This document shows, one piece after another, positions 44,479 through 53,683 of a DNA stretch of 64,000 bases. A program made the translations under genes and the position numbers. The stretch's first letter is position 1. The number at the start of each line of letters is the position of its first letter. Source of the stretch: Methylobacterium platani (GTDB taxonomy: Bacteria; Pseudomonadota; Alphaproteobacteria; Rhizobiales; Beijerinckiaceae); contig NZ_LWHQ01000037.1 of NCBI RefSeq assembly GCF_001653715.1, positions 56,327 to 120,326 of the forward strand, read 5' to 3'. The notes below the pieces were generated by a model. The model had not been told where the DNA came from and did no database searches. It saw nothing but the letters and a program-made list of their open reading frames with translations.

Positions 44479-47400
44479 GCACGCTCGTCCTGTCCACCGT
44501 CGGCCAGGCGGTCGGCACCGCCCTCGGCGGCCCGATCGGCGGCGCGATCGGCCAGATGGTCGGCGCCGCCGGCGGCAGCGCCCTCGACCGCGCCATGTTC
44601 GGGTCCAAGCCGAAGACGCCGATCAATCTCGGCCCGCGCCTGTCGGACCTCCACGTCACCGCCTCGACGGAAGGAGCGGCGGTCGCCCGCGTGTTCGGCC
44701 GTGTCCGCATCGGCGGGCAGATCATCTGGGCGACCAAGCTCAAGGAAGTGCAGAAGGTCGAGAAGGTGAAGTCCTCCGGCGGCAAGGGCGGCGGCGGGCA
44801 GAAGGCCTTCAACGTCACCTATGCCTACAGCATCAGCGTGGCGGTCGCCCTGTGCGAAGGCCCGATCGTCGCCGTGGGGCAGGTCTACGCCGACGGCAAG
44901 CCGATCAACCTCGGGGCCTACGGCGCCCGGGTCTATCTCGGCGACGAAGCGCAGGGGCCCGACCCGAAGATTGCCGCGGTCGAGGGCGCCGACAGCGCCC
45001 CGGCCTATCGCGGCCTCGCCTACATCGTGTTCGAGGATTTGCCCCTGGCCGGGTTCGGCAACCGGGTCCCGGTCATCACCGCGGAGGTGATCCGGCGTCC
45101 GGCCAACGCCTCCGGCCGGCCGCGCCTCGAGGAGCTGGTAACGGCGGTCACGATGATCCCGAGCATGGGCGAATTCACCTACGCCACCGCGCCGGTCAAC
45201 GCCTCGACCTTCGGCGGGCTCGCCGGGCAGAACACGGTGTCGGGCGGGGTCGACGCGCTCAAGGCGCTGGACCAGCTCGCCGCCGAGGCGCCGCGCTGCC
45301 GCCACGTCTCCCTCGTGGTCGCCTGGCACGGCACCGACCTGCGGCTCGGGTCGTGCCGCATCGTCCCGAAGGCCGAGACGGCATCGAAGACCACCAAGCC
45401 GGAATGGCTCGCCGGCGGGGTCGACCGGGCGGCGGCTGCCATCGTCAGCGGCGGCGCCTCCGGGACGCCGCTCCTCGGCGGCGCGCCGTCCGACCTGTCG
45501 GTGGTGCAGCTCGTCCAGGCGCTCAAGGAGCGGGGCTACGCCGTCACGCTCTACCCGTTCGTGATGATGGACATCCCGGCCGGCAACGGCCTGCCCGATC
45601 CCTATGGCGGGGCGGAGCAGGCCGCGTTCCCCTGGCGCGGGCGGGTGACCTGCCACCCGGCCCCCGGCCGGCCCGGCACGGTCGACAAGACCGCGGCGGC
45701 GGCCGATCAGGTCGCGGCGTTCTTCGGCACGGTGGCGCCGGGGGACCTGGCGTGGAACGGCCGCACGGTGACCTGTGCCCGGGCGGAGTTCTCGTTCCGC
45801 CGGTTCATCCTGCATTGCGCGCGCCTGGCCGAGGCGGCCGGCGGGGTCGACACCTTCTTGATCGGCTCGGAGATGATCGGGCTCACCACCGTCCGGTCGG
45901 GCGTCGCGACCTTCCCGGCGGTGGCGCAGCTCGTCGGCCTCGCGGCCGATGCGCGGGCGATCCTGGGGAACGCCACGAAGCTCGGCTACTCGGCCGACTG
46001 GACGGAATACGCGAACCATCGTCCGGCCGACGGCTCGAACGACGTGTGTTTCCACCTTGATCCCTTGTGGTCGAGCCCGAACATCGACTTCGTCGGGATC
46101 GACAATTACATGCCGCTCGCCGACTGGCGCGACGGGTTCGACCATCTCGACGCCCAGGGCAGCACGTTCACATCGGGCGCACCCTCGCCCTACGATCCCG
46201 GCTACCTCGCCGCCAACGTCGCCGCCGGCGAGCTGTTCGACTGGTCCTATCCGACGCCCGCCGATCGCGACGCGCAGGCCCGGGTGCCGATCGCCGACAC
46301 GGCGTACGGCGAGCACTGGGTCTTCCGCATCAAGGATTTGCGCGCCTGGTGGTCGAACCCGCATCGCGACCGGCCGGGCGGGGTGCGCCGAGCGACCGCA
46401 ACGGGGTGGGTGCCGCAGAGCAAACCGGTCCGCTTTATTGAAATCGGCTGCGCCGCGATCGACAAGGGCATGAACCAACCGAACGTCTTCGTGGACCCGA
46501 AGTCGTCGGAAAGCTTCCTGCCCTACTACTCGAACGGAAGGCGCGATCCTGCGGCTCAGCGGGCCTACCTGGAAGCGACCTTGGCGTACTGGCAGGGCGG
46601 GAGCGGCAACCCGGTCTCGGCGGTCTACGGCGGCCGGATGGTCGATCCGGAACGGCTGTTCGTCTGGACGTGGGACGCCCGGCCCTATCCGGACTTCCCG
46701 CGCCAGGCCGCGGTCTGGAGCGACGGGCCGAACTACCGCCTCGGCCATTGGATCAACGGGCGCCTCGGCCTGGCGCCGATCGCCGATGTGGTGGCCGAGC
46801 TGTGCGGCGGCCTCGGGGTGCCGATCGATGTCGGCCAGCTCTACGGCCTGGTGGAGGGCTACGCGGTCACGGAGGTGCAGACGCCGCGGGCTTCGCTCGA
46901 ATGCCTGCGGACGTGCTTCTTCTTCGATGCGGCGGAGTCGGCCGGCCGGCTGGTCTTCGCGCCGCTCGCCCGGGCGCCGGCGGCATCTCTCACCGCCGAC
47001 GACCTGGTGGCGCGGGGCGGCACCGGCGGGGACTACCGGCGCACCCGGGGCGAGGAAACCGCGCTCCCGGGCGTGGTGGCGCTGACCTACATCGATCCGC
47101 ACCGGGGCTACCAGTCGGCATCCGTCGAGGCGCGCCGGACCAATGGTCGGGCCAACGCGGTGCAGCGGGTGGCGGTGCCGCTCTGCCTGGACGAGGGGGC
47201 GGCGCGGGGGATCGCGCAGGCCTTGCTGTATCAGGGCGTGGTCGAGCGGGAGACGGTCGGGGCGACCCTGCCGCCGTCCTGCCTCGCCTTGGATGCCGGC
47301 GATGTCGTCACCCTGTCGCTGGCCGGGAGCGGCGCCGACTACCGCCTGACCCGCCTCGGCCTCGAAGGGGGCCGGCCGGCGAGCGGCATCCGCACGGACC

Positions 47401-48404
47401 TCGCCGTGTTCGCCTACCGGGACGGCACCGCGACGCCGCGGCCGGCCGAGCCGCCGGCGACGGTCGGGGTTGCGCTGTTCCAGTTCCTCGACCTGCCGCT
47501 CCTGCGCTCGGACGCGGTGCCGCACGCGCCCTACCTCGCCGCCTACACGGCGCCGTGGTCGCCGGTGTCGGTGCTGCGCGCAACCGCCGGCGGGGCCTTC
47601 GCGGACGACGCCACGGTGGGCGCCCGGTCGATCATCGGGCGGCTGACGGCCGATCTCTACCCGGGCCCGGTCGCCCGGTGGGACCGGGTGAACAGCGTCT
47701 ATGTCGAGGTGCCGCGCGGGGTCGAGCTGGTCTCCGCCCCTGAAATCGACGTGCTCAACGGGACCAACGCCGCGGCCCTGCTGACGCCGTCGGGGGACTG
47801 GGAGGTGCTGCAATGGGCGCAAGCGACCCTGCTGGCGCCTGGCCGGTACCGGCTCGCCACCCTGCTGCGCGGCCAGCTCGGCACCGACTTCGCCCTCGGC
47901 GCGCCGACCCCGGCCGGCGCGCCGTTCGTGGTGCTGACGGACGCGCTGGTGCAATCGGGGATGCCGCTCGCCTCGCGCACCCTGCCGCTCGCCTGGCGCT
48001 GGGGGCCGCTCGGGCTGCCGCAAGACGATCCGAGCTTCACCGGCGCCACCCTGGCGTTCCGGGGCGTGGGCCTGCGCCCCTACGCGCCAGCGCAGGCCCG
48101 GATGGTGCGGGCCGGGTCGGGCGACCTGGTGCTGTCGTGGGTCCGGCGCACCCGGATCGACGGCGACCCGTGGGAACAGGTCGAGGTGCCGTTGGCCGAG
48201 GAAACGGAGGCCTACGCCCTCGACGTGCTGGCCGGGTCCACGGTGCTGCGCACGTTCGAGGTCGGGGCGCCCTCCGTCACCTACACGGCCGCCCACCAGG
48301 CGGCCGACTTCGGCGGCCCGGTCACCGGCCTGTCCGTCGCGATCCACCAACTCTCGGCAACCTACGGCCGCGGCGCGGCCCTGAGGGCGACCCTGTATGC
48401 CTGA
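44475..48404 (+). CDS. GTA TIM-barrel-like baseplate megatron / host-specificity protein
   Basis: 1309 aa. The N-terminus has a Gly-rich segment ('IGGAIGQMVGAAGGSALDRAMFG'). A GTA_TIM barrel domain covers about residues 400-730 ('WTEYANHRPADGSNDVCFHLDPLWSSPNIDFVGIDNYMPLADW', 'FIEIGCAAIDKGMNQPNVFVDPKSSES'). A Phage-tail_3-like domain follows at ~780-940 and beta domains to the end. It equals RcGTA g15, the tip protein that contacts the cell surface. The 3' end overlaps the fibre gene by 8 nt. Confidence 0.93.
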   Translation: MSTLVLSTVGQAVGTALGGPIGGAIGQMVGAAGGSALDRAMFGSKPKTPINLGPRLSDLHVTASTEGAAVARVFGRVRIGGQIIWATKLKEVQKVEKVKSSGGKGGGGQKAFNVTYAYSISVAVALCEGPIVAVGQVYADGKPINLGAYGARVYLGDEAQGPDPKIAAVEGADSAPAYRGLAYIVFEDLPLAGFGNRVPVITAEVIRRPANASGRPRLEELVTAVTMIPSMGEFTYATAPVNASTFGGLAGQNTVSGGVDALKALDQLAAEAPRCRHVSLVVAWHGTDLRLGSCRIVPKAETASKTTKPEWLAGGVDRAAAAIVSGGASGTPLLGGAPSDLSVVQLVQALKERGYAVTLYPFVMMDIPAGNGLPDPYGGAEQAAFPWRGRVTCHPAPGRPGTVDKTAAAADQVAAFFGTVAPGDLAWNGRTVTCARAEFSFRRFILHCARLAEAAGGVDTFLIGSEMIGLTTVRSGVATFPAVAQLVGLAADARAILGNATKLGYSADWTEYANHRPADGSNDVCFHLDPLWSSPNIDFVGIDNYMPLADWRDGFDHLDAQGSTFTSGAPSPYDPGYLAANVAAGELFDWSYPTPADRDAQARVPIADTAYGEHWVFRIKDLRAWWSNPHRDRPGGVRRATATGWVPQSKPVRFIEIGCAAIDKGMNQPNVFVDPKSSESFLPYYSNGRRDPAAQRAYLEATLAYWQGGSGNPVSAVYGGRMVDPERLFVWTWDARPYPDFPRQAAVWSDGPNYRLGHWINGRLGLAPIADVVAELCGGLGVPIDVGQLYGLVEGYAVTEVQTPRASLECLRTCFFFDAAESAGRLVFAPLARAPAASLTADDLVARGGTGGDYRRTRGEETALPGVVALTYIDPHRGYQSASVEARRTNGRANAVQRVAVPLCLDEGAARGIAQALLYQGVVERETVGATLPPSCLALDAGDVVTLSLAGSGADYRLTRLGLEGGRPASGIRTDLAVFAYRDGTATPRPAEPPATVGVALFQFLDLPLLRSDAVPHAPYLAAYTAPWSPVSVLRATAGGAFADDATVGARSIIGRLTADLYPGPVARWDRVNSVYVEVPRGVELVSAPEIDVLNGTNAAALLTPSGDWEVLQWAQATLLAPGRYRLATLLRGQLGTDFALGAPTPAGAPFVVLTDALVQSGMPLASRTLPLAWRWGPLGLPQDDPSFTGATLAFRGVGLRPYAPAQARMVRAGSGDLVLSWVRRTRIDGDPWEQVEVPLAEETEAYALDVLAGSTVLRTFEVGAPSVTYTAAHQAADFGGPVTGLSVAIHQLSATYGRGAALRATLYA

Positions 48405-50403
48405 CGCAGCCACCGCCAACCTCGCCCTGCCGCTGCTGCAAGCCGCGCAGGCGCAAAAGCACGTCACCCACAACGAGGCGCTGGTCGCCCTCGACACGCT
48501 GGTCCAGCTCGCGGTCCTCGACAAGGACGCGCTGGCGCCGCCCGCGAGCCCGGCCGAGGGCGACCGCTACCTGATCGCCGGCGCCGCCCCGACCGGGGCG
48601 TGGGCGGGCTGGGCCGGCCGGGTGGTGCGCTACCAGGACGGGGCGTGGCGCTCCTTCGTGCCGCGCCCCGGCTGGCTCGCCTTCGTGGCGGACGAGGCAG
48701 ACCTCTACACCTATACAGGTGTGGCCTGGGCCTCGTTCCGCTCCACCCTGACGGCGTTGCAGAACCTCGCCCGGCTCGGCATCGGCACCACCGCCGACGC
48801 CGCGAACCCCTTCGCCGCCAAGCTGAACAAGGCGCTGTGGACCGCGCTGACCACGGCTGAAGGCGGCACCGGGGACCTGCGCTACACCCTCAACAAGCAA
48901 GCCCCCGGCAACACCCTGTCGCTGCTGATGCAGTCCGGGTTCTCCGGCCGGGCCGAGATCGGCCTGACCGGCGACGACGACCTTCGCCTCAAGGTCTCGG
49001 CCGACGGGAGCACCTGGCGCGAGGCGCTGCGGGTCGACCGCGCGACCGGCGGCCTCGACCTCGCGGCGGCCGAGGCCTCGGTGCCGATCGCCGCCACGGT
49101 CGACCTCGGCGCCCTGCCGGCGCTGCGGGTGGTGCTCACCGGCTCGGGCACGGTCTCGAGCTTCGGCACCGGTCCGAACCGGGTGCGCTTCCTGCGCTTC
49201 ACCGGCGCCGCCACCCTCGCCCACAACGCCGTGAGCCTGGTGCTCCCGGGCGGGGCCGCCCTCGTCACGGCGGCCGGCGACACGGCCCTGGCGGTCTCGG
49301 ACGCGGCGGGTAACTGGCGGGTGGTCGATTATGCCCGCGCCTCCGGCAAGCCGGTGGCCGGCCCGGCCGCGGCCGAGATCCTGGACGCCAGCGCCTCCGG
49401 CCTCGCCGTGCTCACCGGCTCGCCGGCCTCGGGCGCGACCGCGCTCGGGCTCGGAAGTGCCGCGGTGCCGGTGTTCGGGGGCGTCACGGTCGGCTCCCCG
49501 CCGCTGGGGACCGCGGCCGGGACCCGCTCGCCGGCCGTCACCCTGGTGTCGGCCAATGTCGGGAACACGGACCAGCTCGGCATCTTCCACTATCGGAAGC
49601 AGGCCGGCAGCGATCACACCTCCACCGAACAGGTCATCCAGCGTCGCGTCGACAGCGTCGACATGGGATTTCTGTCCTTCGGCTCGTCCAACGTCTGGCT
49701 CGGCAGCGGAACGACCAAGGTCTTCGGCATCGGCGGCAGCGAAGCGGTCCTGAACGGCTCCCTGAACGTCAACGGAGATCAAAGGACGGAGCGCATCACG
49801 AAGCTCTCCACCGCCGGCAGCCTGCGGTGGAAGTTCGGCGCCGACAGCAACCCCGAAGGCGGAGGCAACAACGGAAGCAACTTCGTCTTCTACCGCTACG
49901 GCGACGACGGCTCGTTCCTCGGAAACGCCTTCTACATCGTGCGCGCGACCGGCGCCGCCACGTTCGAGAAAGAGATCTTCGTCAACGCGAACGTGACCAT
50001 CACGAACGCCGGCGATGCCAAGTTGTATGTGGAAGATACCGGCGCGGATGCGACCAGCTACCGCCGCAAGATGCTGTACTCGTCCCGCACCGTCGGGGGC
50101 GGGTCGGACACCCTGATCCGGGCGCAGCGTCCGTCGGATGCGGCAACGCTGGACTACGTGTTCGCCGCCGCCTTCCCGGGCACGGTCCTCACCTCCGGAC
50201 ACTTGGCGGGCGGCCTGCCCGGGCCGATGCGGCTGGCATCCTACACCGTGGCGACGGTCCCGGCCGGGTCGGCCGGGATGCTGGTCTACGTCTCGAACGG
50301 CCGCAAGCCGGCCGAGGGCGCGGGCGGCGGGACCGGTGTGGTCGCCTGCTACTCCAACGGCAACTGGCGGCGGCTGTCGGACGACAGCCCGGTCGCGGCG
50401 TGA
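48397..50403 (+). CDS. Tail fibre/adsorption protein with DUF2793 domain
   Basis: 668 aa. Residues ~3-100 are DUF2793 ('ANLALPLLQAAQAQKHVTHNEALVALDTLVQLAVL', 'WVRYQDGAWRSFVPRPGWLAFVADE'-like block), which docks to the baseplate. The middle has repetitive beta segments. Codons ~385-570 (49550-50105) are richer in Asn/Ser and less GC-biased at third positions, as in exchanged receptor-binding modules. The C-terminus 'SAGMLVYVSNGRKPAEG' is a common fibre-tip ending. Confidence 0.87.
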   Translation: MPDAATANLALPLLQAAQAQKHVTHNEALVALDTLVQLAVLDKDALAPPASPAEGDRYLIAGAAPTGAWAGWAGRVVRYQDGAWRSFVPRPGWLAFVADEADLYTYTGVAWASFRSTLTALQNLARLGIGTTADAANPFAAKLNKALWTALTTAEGGTGDLRYTLNKQAPGNTLSLLMQSGFSGRAEIGLTGDDDLRLKVSADGSTWREALRVDRATGGLDLAAAEASVPIAATVDLGALPALRVVLTGSGTVSSFGTGPNRVRFLRFTGAATLAHNAVSLVLPGGAALVTAAGDTALAVSDAAGNWRVVDYARASGKPVAGPAAAEILDASASGLAVLTGSPASGATALGLGSAAVPVFGGVTVGSPPLGTAAGTRSPAVTLVSANVGNTDQLGIFHYRKQAGSDHTSTEQVIQRRVDSVDMGFLSFGSSNVWLGSGTTKVFGIGGSEAVLNGSLNVNGDQRTERITKLSTAGSLRWKFGADSNPEGGGNNGSNFVFYRYGDDGSFLGNAFYIVRATGAATFEKEIFVNANVTITNAGDAKLYVEDTGADATSYRRKMLYSSRTVGGGSDTLIRAQRPSDAATLDYVFAAAFPGTVLTSGHLAGGLPGPMRLASYTVATVPAGSAGMLVYVSNGRKPAEGAGGGTGVVACYSNGNWRRLSDDSPVAA

Positions 50404-50410
50404 GGTCATC

Positions 50411-51079
50411 ATGGGCGAACCCTACCTGTACGAGTTCCTGTATCGCGGCCGGCCGGCAGGCTCGGCCGAGCCCCCGGCCTGGCACGTCGTCATCGGCCAG
50501 CACGTGACGCCGCCGGGCGCGAGCGAGGCGCAGTTCGTGGCGAGCGGGGCGCTGACGCCGGCGCAGGCCGACGCCGCGGGGTTCCCGCTCGCGGCGGTGC
50601 TGGCCGGGATCGATGCCGCGGCGCTGTCGGGGCGGGATGCGGCGGTGTCCGAGGCGGCGGAGTCGCGCCGGGCGCGGGATGCGGCGGTGGCGGAGGCGCA
50701 GGCGGCGCGCCGGGGGCGGGACGCGGCGGCGGAGGAGCGCGACGCCCTGGCGACGCAGCTCGCCGCGGTGCAGGCCGCGCCGGGGTCGGCGCCGGCCGCG
50801 GCGGCGATCTCGGACCGGCAGTTCTTCCAGGCCCTGGCTCAGGCCGGCGCGATCACGCCCGACGCGGCGCTGGCGGCGGTGATGACGGGCGTTCTGCCGG
50901 CGCCGATCGCCGCGGCGGTCGAGGCGCTGCCGGAGGGCGAGCGCTTCGCCGCCCGGATGCTGCTGTCCGGCGCGACCGCGTTCGAGCGCGGGCACCCGAT
51001 GGTGGCGCAGCTCGGCGCGGCTTTGGGCTACGACGCGGCGGCGCTGGACGCGCTGTGGCGCGAGGCGGCCGCCCTCTGA
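50411..51079 (+). CDS. Fibre-associated protein with long coiled coil
   Basis: 222 aa from the ATG at 50411. The N-terminal ~65 residues look folded ('YLYEFLYRGRPAGSAEPPAWHVVIGQHVTPPGA'). Residues ~75-125 are an Ala/Arg/Glu coiled coil, and the C-terminus is helical ('QFFQALAQAGAITPDAALAAVMTG'). The C-terminal half resembles small phage proteins encoded after fibres that may act as fibre chaperones. Name not assignable. Confidence 0.7.
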   Translation: MGEPYLYEFLYRGRPAGSAEPPAWHVVIGQHVTPPGASEAQFVASGALTPAQADAAGFPLAAVLAGIDAAALSGRDAAVSEAAESRRARDAAVAEAQAARRGRDAAAEERDALATQLAAVQAAPGSAPAAAAISDRQFFQALAQAGAITPDAALAAVMTGVLPAPIAAAVEALPEGERFAARMLLSGATAFERGHPMVAQLGAALGYDAAALDALWREAAAL

Positions 51080-51169
51080 ACCGCCGGCCTGCGACCTCAC
51101 CCCCCTAACACGCGCCCGACGCCTCCCGGCCGGCGCACCGCACTCCCCCCTGACAATCCGGAGAAACCG

Positions 51170-51736
51170 ATGACCGCGACGACGTTCGAGCGGGCGATGA
51201 CGCTCGTCCTGGCCCACGAGGGCGGCTGGTCGGACGACCCCGCCGACCCGGGGGGCGCGACCAACCTCGGAGTGACGATCGGCACCCTGAGCCTCGAGCT
51301 CGGCCGGCCGGCGACGAAGGCGGAGGTCAAGGCGCTGACGCCGTCGCGCGTGGCGCCGCTGTACCGGCGCCGGTTCTGGGACGCGATCCAGGGCGACGCG
51401 CTGCCGGCGGGGCTCGATTACGCACTGTTCGACTTCGCGGTGAACAGCGGGCCGAAGCGCGCGGTGATCGGGCTGCAACGGGCGCTCGGCCTCGCCGACG
51501 ACGGGCGGCTCGGGCCGGTGACGCTGGCGGCGCTCCAGGGCCGGGACGTGGCGGCGCTGGTGAACGCGGTGAGCGACGGGCGGCTGGCGTTCCTGCGGGC
51601 TTTGTCGACCTGGCCGCTTTTCGGCCGCGGCTGGGGCCGGCGGGTCGAGGAGGTGCGGGCGGCGGCCCTGGCGCTGCGGGTCGCCCCGGGCCCGGCCGCC
51701 TCCTGCCCGGCCTGCGGCCGGCCGCTCGCGGCCTGA
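51170..51736 (+). CDS. Endolysin, glycoside hydrolase family 108 type
   Basis: 188 aa. 'FERAMTLVLAHEGGWSDDPADPGGATNLGVTIGTL' is the GH108 catalytic motif with Glu17. 'LYRRRFWDAIQGDALPAGLDYALFDFAVNSGPKRAVIGLQRALGL' continues the domain, and 'DDGRLGPVTLAALQ' is a peptidoglycan-binding-like segment. It degrades murein at lysis. Unusually, the C-terminus ends in a CPAC motif ('ASCPACGRPLAA') resembling half a zinc ribbon. No signal peptide, so export needs a holin, which follows. Confidence 0.9.
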   Translation: MTATTFERAMTLVLAHEGGWSDDPADPGGATNLGVTIGTLSLELGRPATKAEVKALTPSRVAPLYRRRFWDAIQGDALPAGLDYALFDFAVNSGPKRAVIGLQRALGLADDGRLGPVTLAALQGRDVAALVNAVSDGRLAFLRALSTWPLFGRGWGRRVEEVRAAALALRVAPGPAASCPACGRPLAA

Positions 51737-51782
51737 CCCCCGGCTCGAGATCCCCGCCCGAGATTCCCCGCAGGAGACCTGC

Positions 51783-52052
51783 ATGAACCAGGAACAGCTC
51801 ACCGCGCTGCTGCGCACCCTGCTGCAATTCGGCGGCGGCATCGCCGTCGGGCACGGCTGGATCGACGCCGAGACCGCCACCGCCGTGAGCGGCGCGCTGC
51901 TCACGCTCCTCGTCACCGCCTGGAGCCTCTACGCGCGGCGCAATGCCGGTCTCGTCGCTGCGGCCGCCGCGGTTCCCGCCGTCAAGGCGATCCTGGCCGA
52001 CCCGGCGACCGCGCAGGCCGTTCCGAGCGCCAAGGTCCGGCCGGCGGAGTAA
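51783..52052 (+). CDS. Putative phage holin
   Basis: 89 aa. An amphipathic N-terminus ('MNQEQLTALLRTLLQFGGGIAVGHGW') is followed by one clear membrane helix (~31-50, 'AVSGALLTLLVTAWSLYARRN') and a second weaker hydrophobic stretch. It resembles the small 'Pam3 gp28' type of putative holins that follow GH108 or lysozyme genes. Position after the endolysin supports it. It is the last gene of the late operon. Confidence 0.75.
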   Translation: MNQEQLTALLRTLLQFGGGIAVGHGWIDAETATAVSGALLTLLVTAWSLYARRNAGLVAAAAAVPAVKAILADPATAQAVPSAKVRPAE

Positions 52053-52074
52053 TCCCCGCTCCGGTTTCGGGTTG

Positions 52075-52090
52075 CGGGGCCGTCGCCCCG
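52075..52090 (+). terminator. Hairpin at the end of the late operon
   Basis: A 6-bp GC stem CGGGGC-cgtc-GCCCCG begins 22 nt after the holin stop. There is no U-tract. It lies between convergent genes, so it may end transcription from either side. Confidence 0.35.
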
Positions 52091-52131
52091 GAGGGCCGCG
52101 GGCCCGATCGCCGGGATCCGGCAGCGCCTCG

Positions 52132-53001
52132 TCATCCGTAGGCGAGGCACCAGCCCGGGCCGCGCAGCCAGCACCCGGCCTCGGGCAGCGCATCCCCGCG
52201 GCAGAGCCTCCGGACGGCCTCCTGGCCGCCGGCCGCCAGAGCGCGGCCGAGGGCCCGCTCGGCCTCCGGGTCGCGGGCACCGGCACAGGGGTAGATCAGG
52301 GTCGGGGACAGGCAACGGGCCGCATAGCGATCCTCCGCTTCGCGCTCGATCAGGAAGATGGCGCCGCGGGTGACCGGGGTGCCGGGCAACGGTCCGGCCG
52401 TGAGAGGCAGGATCAACCGCCCGCCGGTCGCCAGCGCATCGAGCCAGGCCTCGGCCGGGTACGCCGCACCGGCATTGACCAGGATGAGGTCGGCCGCCGG
52501 TAGCGGCATCGCGGCGCCGTCGCCGGCGAGGACGCGGACCTGCGGCAGGTCGCCGAGCGCCGCGGCCGCGTGCGCCGCCAGATCGGGATCGTGCTCGATG
52601 CCGAGCACCCGGCCCTCGCGGCCAGCGAGCCGAGCCATGAGGGCGGTGTAGTAGCCGGTCCCCGCACCGACATGCACCGCCCTCATGCCCCGGTGCGGCC
52701 GTCCCCGGGCGATCAGGCCGGCGATGAAGGACGGCTGCCCGTTGTTGAGGTGCCGCTCCCGCCGGATCGCCACGGGCAGGTCCTGGTAGAGGTAGATCGG
52801 GTCATCGTCGGGCGTCTCGGCGTAGCCGCCCTGCGGGCGGGCGAGGTGCCAGGGCCCGGGCGGCAAGAAGCGCTCGCGGAGGACGGCAGCCAGGGCGGCC
52901 TCCAGGGCACCTCGGAGGCCGGCATCGCCCGGCGCCGCCGCATGGGCGACGTGCCGGGCGTAGATCTGCCGCGCGATGGCGGTCAGCATGTCCCGTGTCA
53001 T
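52132..53001 (-). CDS. Protein-L-isoaspartate O-methyltransferase-like protein
   Basis: 289 aa. SAM-binding motif I 'AVHVGAGTGYYTALMARLAG', post-I acidic 'LGIEHDPDLA', and 'ADLILVNAGAAYP' / 'ALATGGRLILPL' follow the PCMT order. Upstream 'RRERHLNNGQPSFIAGL' aligns with the substrate loop in which canonical PCMTs have a GxTISxP-like motif; here it is changed, so isoaspartate specificity is doubtful. It faces the late operon convergently and is divergent from the sigma-like gene. Host or phage origin is undecided. Confidence 0.78.
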   Translation of the reverse strand: MTRDMLTAIARQIYARHVAHAAAPGDAGLRGALEAALAAVLRERFLPPGPWHLARPQGGYAETPDDDPIYLYQDLPVAIRRERHLNNGQPSFIAGLIARGRPHRGMRAVHVGAGTGYYTALMARLAGREGRVLGIEHDPDLAAHAAAALGDLPQVRVLAGDGAAMPLPAADLILVNAGAAYPAEAWLDALATGGRLILPLTAGPLPGTPVTRGAIFLIEREAEDRYAARCLSPTLIYPCAGARDPEAERALGRALAAGGQEAVRRLCRGDALPEAGCWLRGPGWCLAYG

Positions 53002-53131
53002 GGTGTCTGCTCCCGTTTCCGGATCTCGGGCCGACGCGGCGCGGCCACGGGAGAAGGCGGGGGAGCGGACCGGACGCGGACCGGCCGGAATTCTTTATCG
53101 AGACCTGTCCGCGCTCGGCTCGCCGGTGCGC

Positions 53132-53671
53132 ATGACGCTGGGAGAGCGGGCAGGACGGCGAAGAGTGACGGACGAGACCGATCAGCGGGACGTCGCAGGG
53201 GCGATCCGCGCCCTGTCGAACGTCGAACTCGCTCGGTTGCGGGCGCTCGCCCGGCTGCGGGCGCGCCGGCTTCCCGAGACCGACTGGGCCGACCTCCTGA
53301 ACGAGGCGATCGTCCGGGCCCTCGACGGGACGCGGCTCTGGCCGCCCGAGGTTCCGATCCTGGCCTTCCTGGCTGGGTGCATGCGCTCGATCGAGCACGA
53401 TCTCCGGCGCAGGACGGCGCTGGAGCGGGCGTGGCGGGAGCAGGACGAGCCGGCCGGGAGCATCGATCCCGAGCGGGCGGTCGCCGCCGCGCAGGCGCTC
53501 GGCGCTATCGTGGCGCTGTTCTCCGGCGACGCGACGGTGCTGCGGATCATCGAGGAGCTGGGCTACGGTCGCTCCGCCGCCGAGATCTGCGCCCGGCACG
53601 GCCTGTCCCGGACGGATTACGACAGCGCCCGCAAACGGCTGCGCCGCGCCCTGCTGCGGCTCGACACCTGA
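53132..53671 (+). CDS. RNA polymerase sigma-factor-like protein
   Basis: 179 aa from the ATG at 53132; a GTG at 53165 with an AG-rich site is an alternative. 'DWADLLNEAIVRALDGTRLWP' and 'FLAGCMRSIEHDLRRR' correspond to a region-2-like helix set. 'GRSAAEICARHGLSRTDYDSARKRLRRALLRL' is a region-4-like HTH. It resembles short ECF-like sigma factors, without the full -10 recognition signature visible. A small gene follows after 12 bp and may be its partner. Confidence 0.65.
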   Translation: MTLGERAGRRRVTDETDQRDVAGAIRALSNVELARLRALARLRARRLPETDWADLLNEAIVRALDGTRLWPPEVPILAFLAGCMRSIEHDLRRRTALERAWREQDEPAGSIDPERAVAAAQALGAIVALFSGDATVLRIIEELGYGRSAAEICARHGLSRTDYDSARKRLRRALLRLDT

Positions 53672-53683
53672 GGGAGGCCGATC

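Noticed and set aside
44475..48524. Minus-strand frame of 1,359 codons
   Set aside because: Exact antisense of the GTA TIM-barrel gene; repetitive Arg/Gly/His content, no domain.
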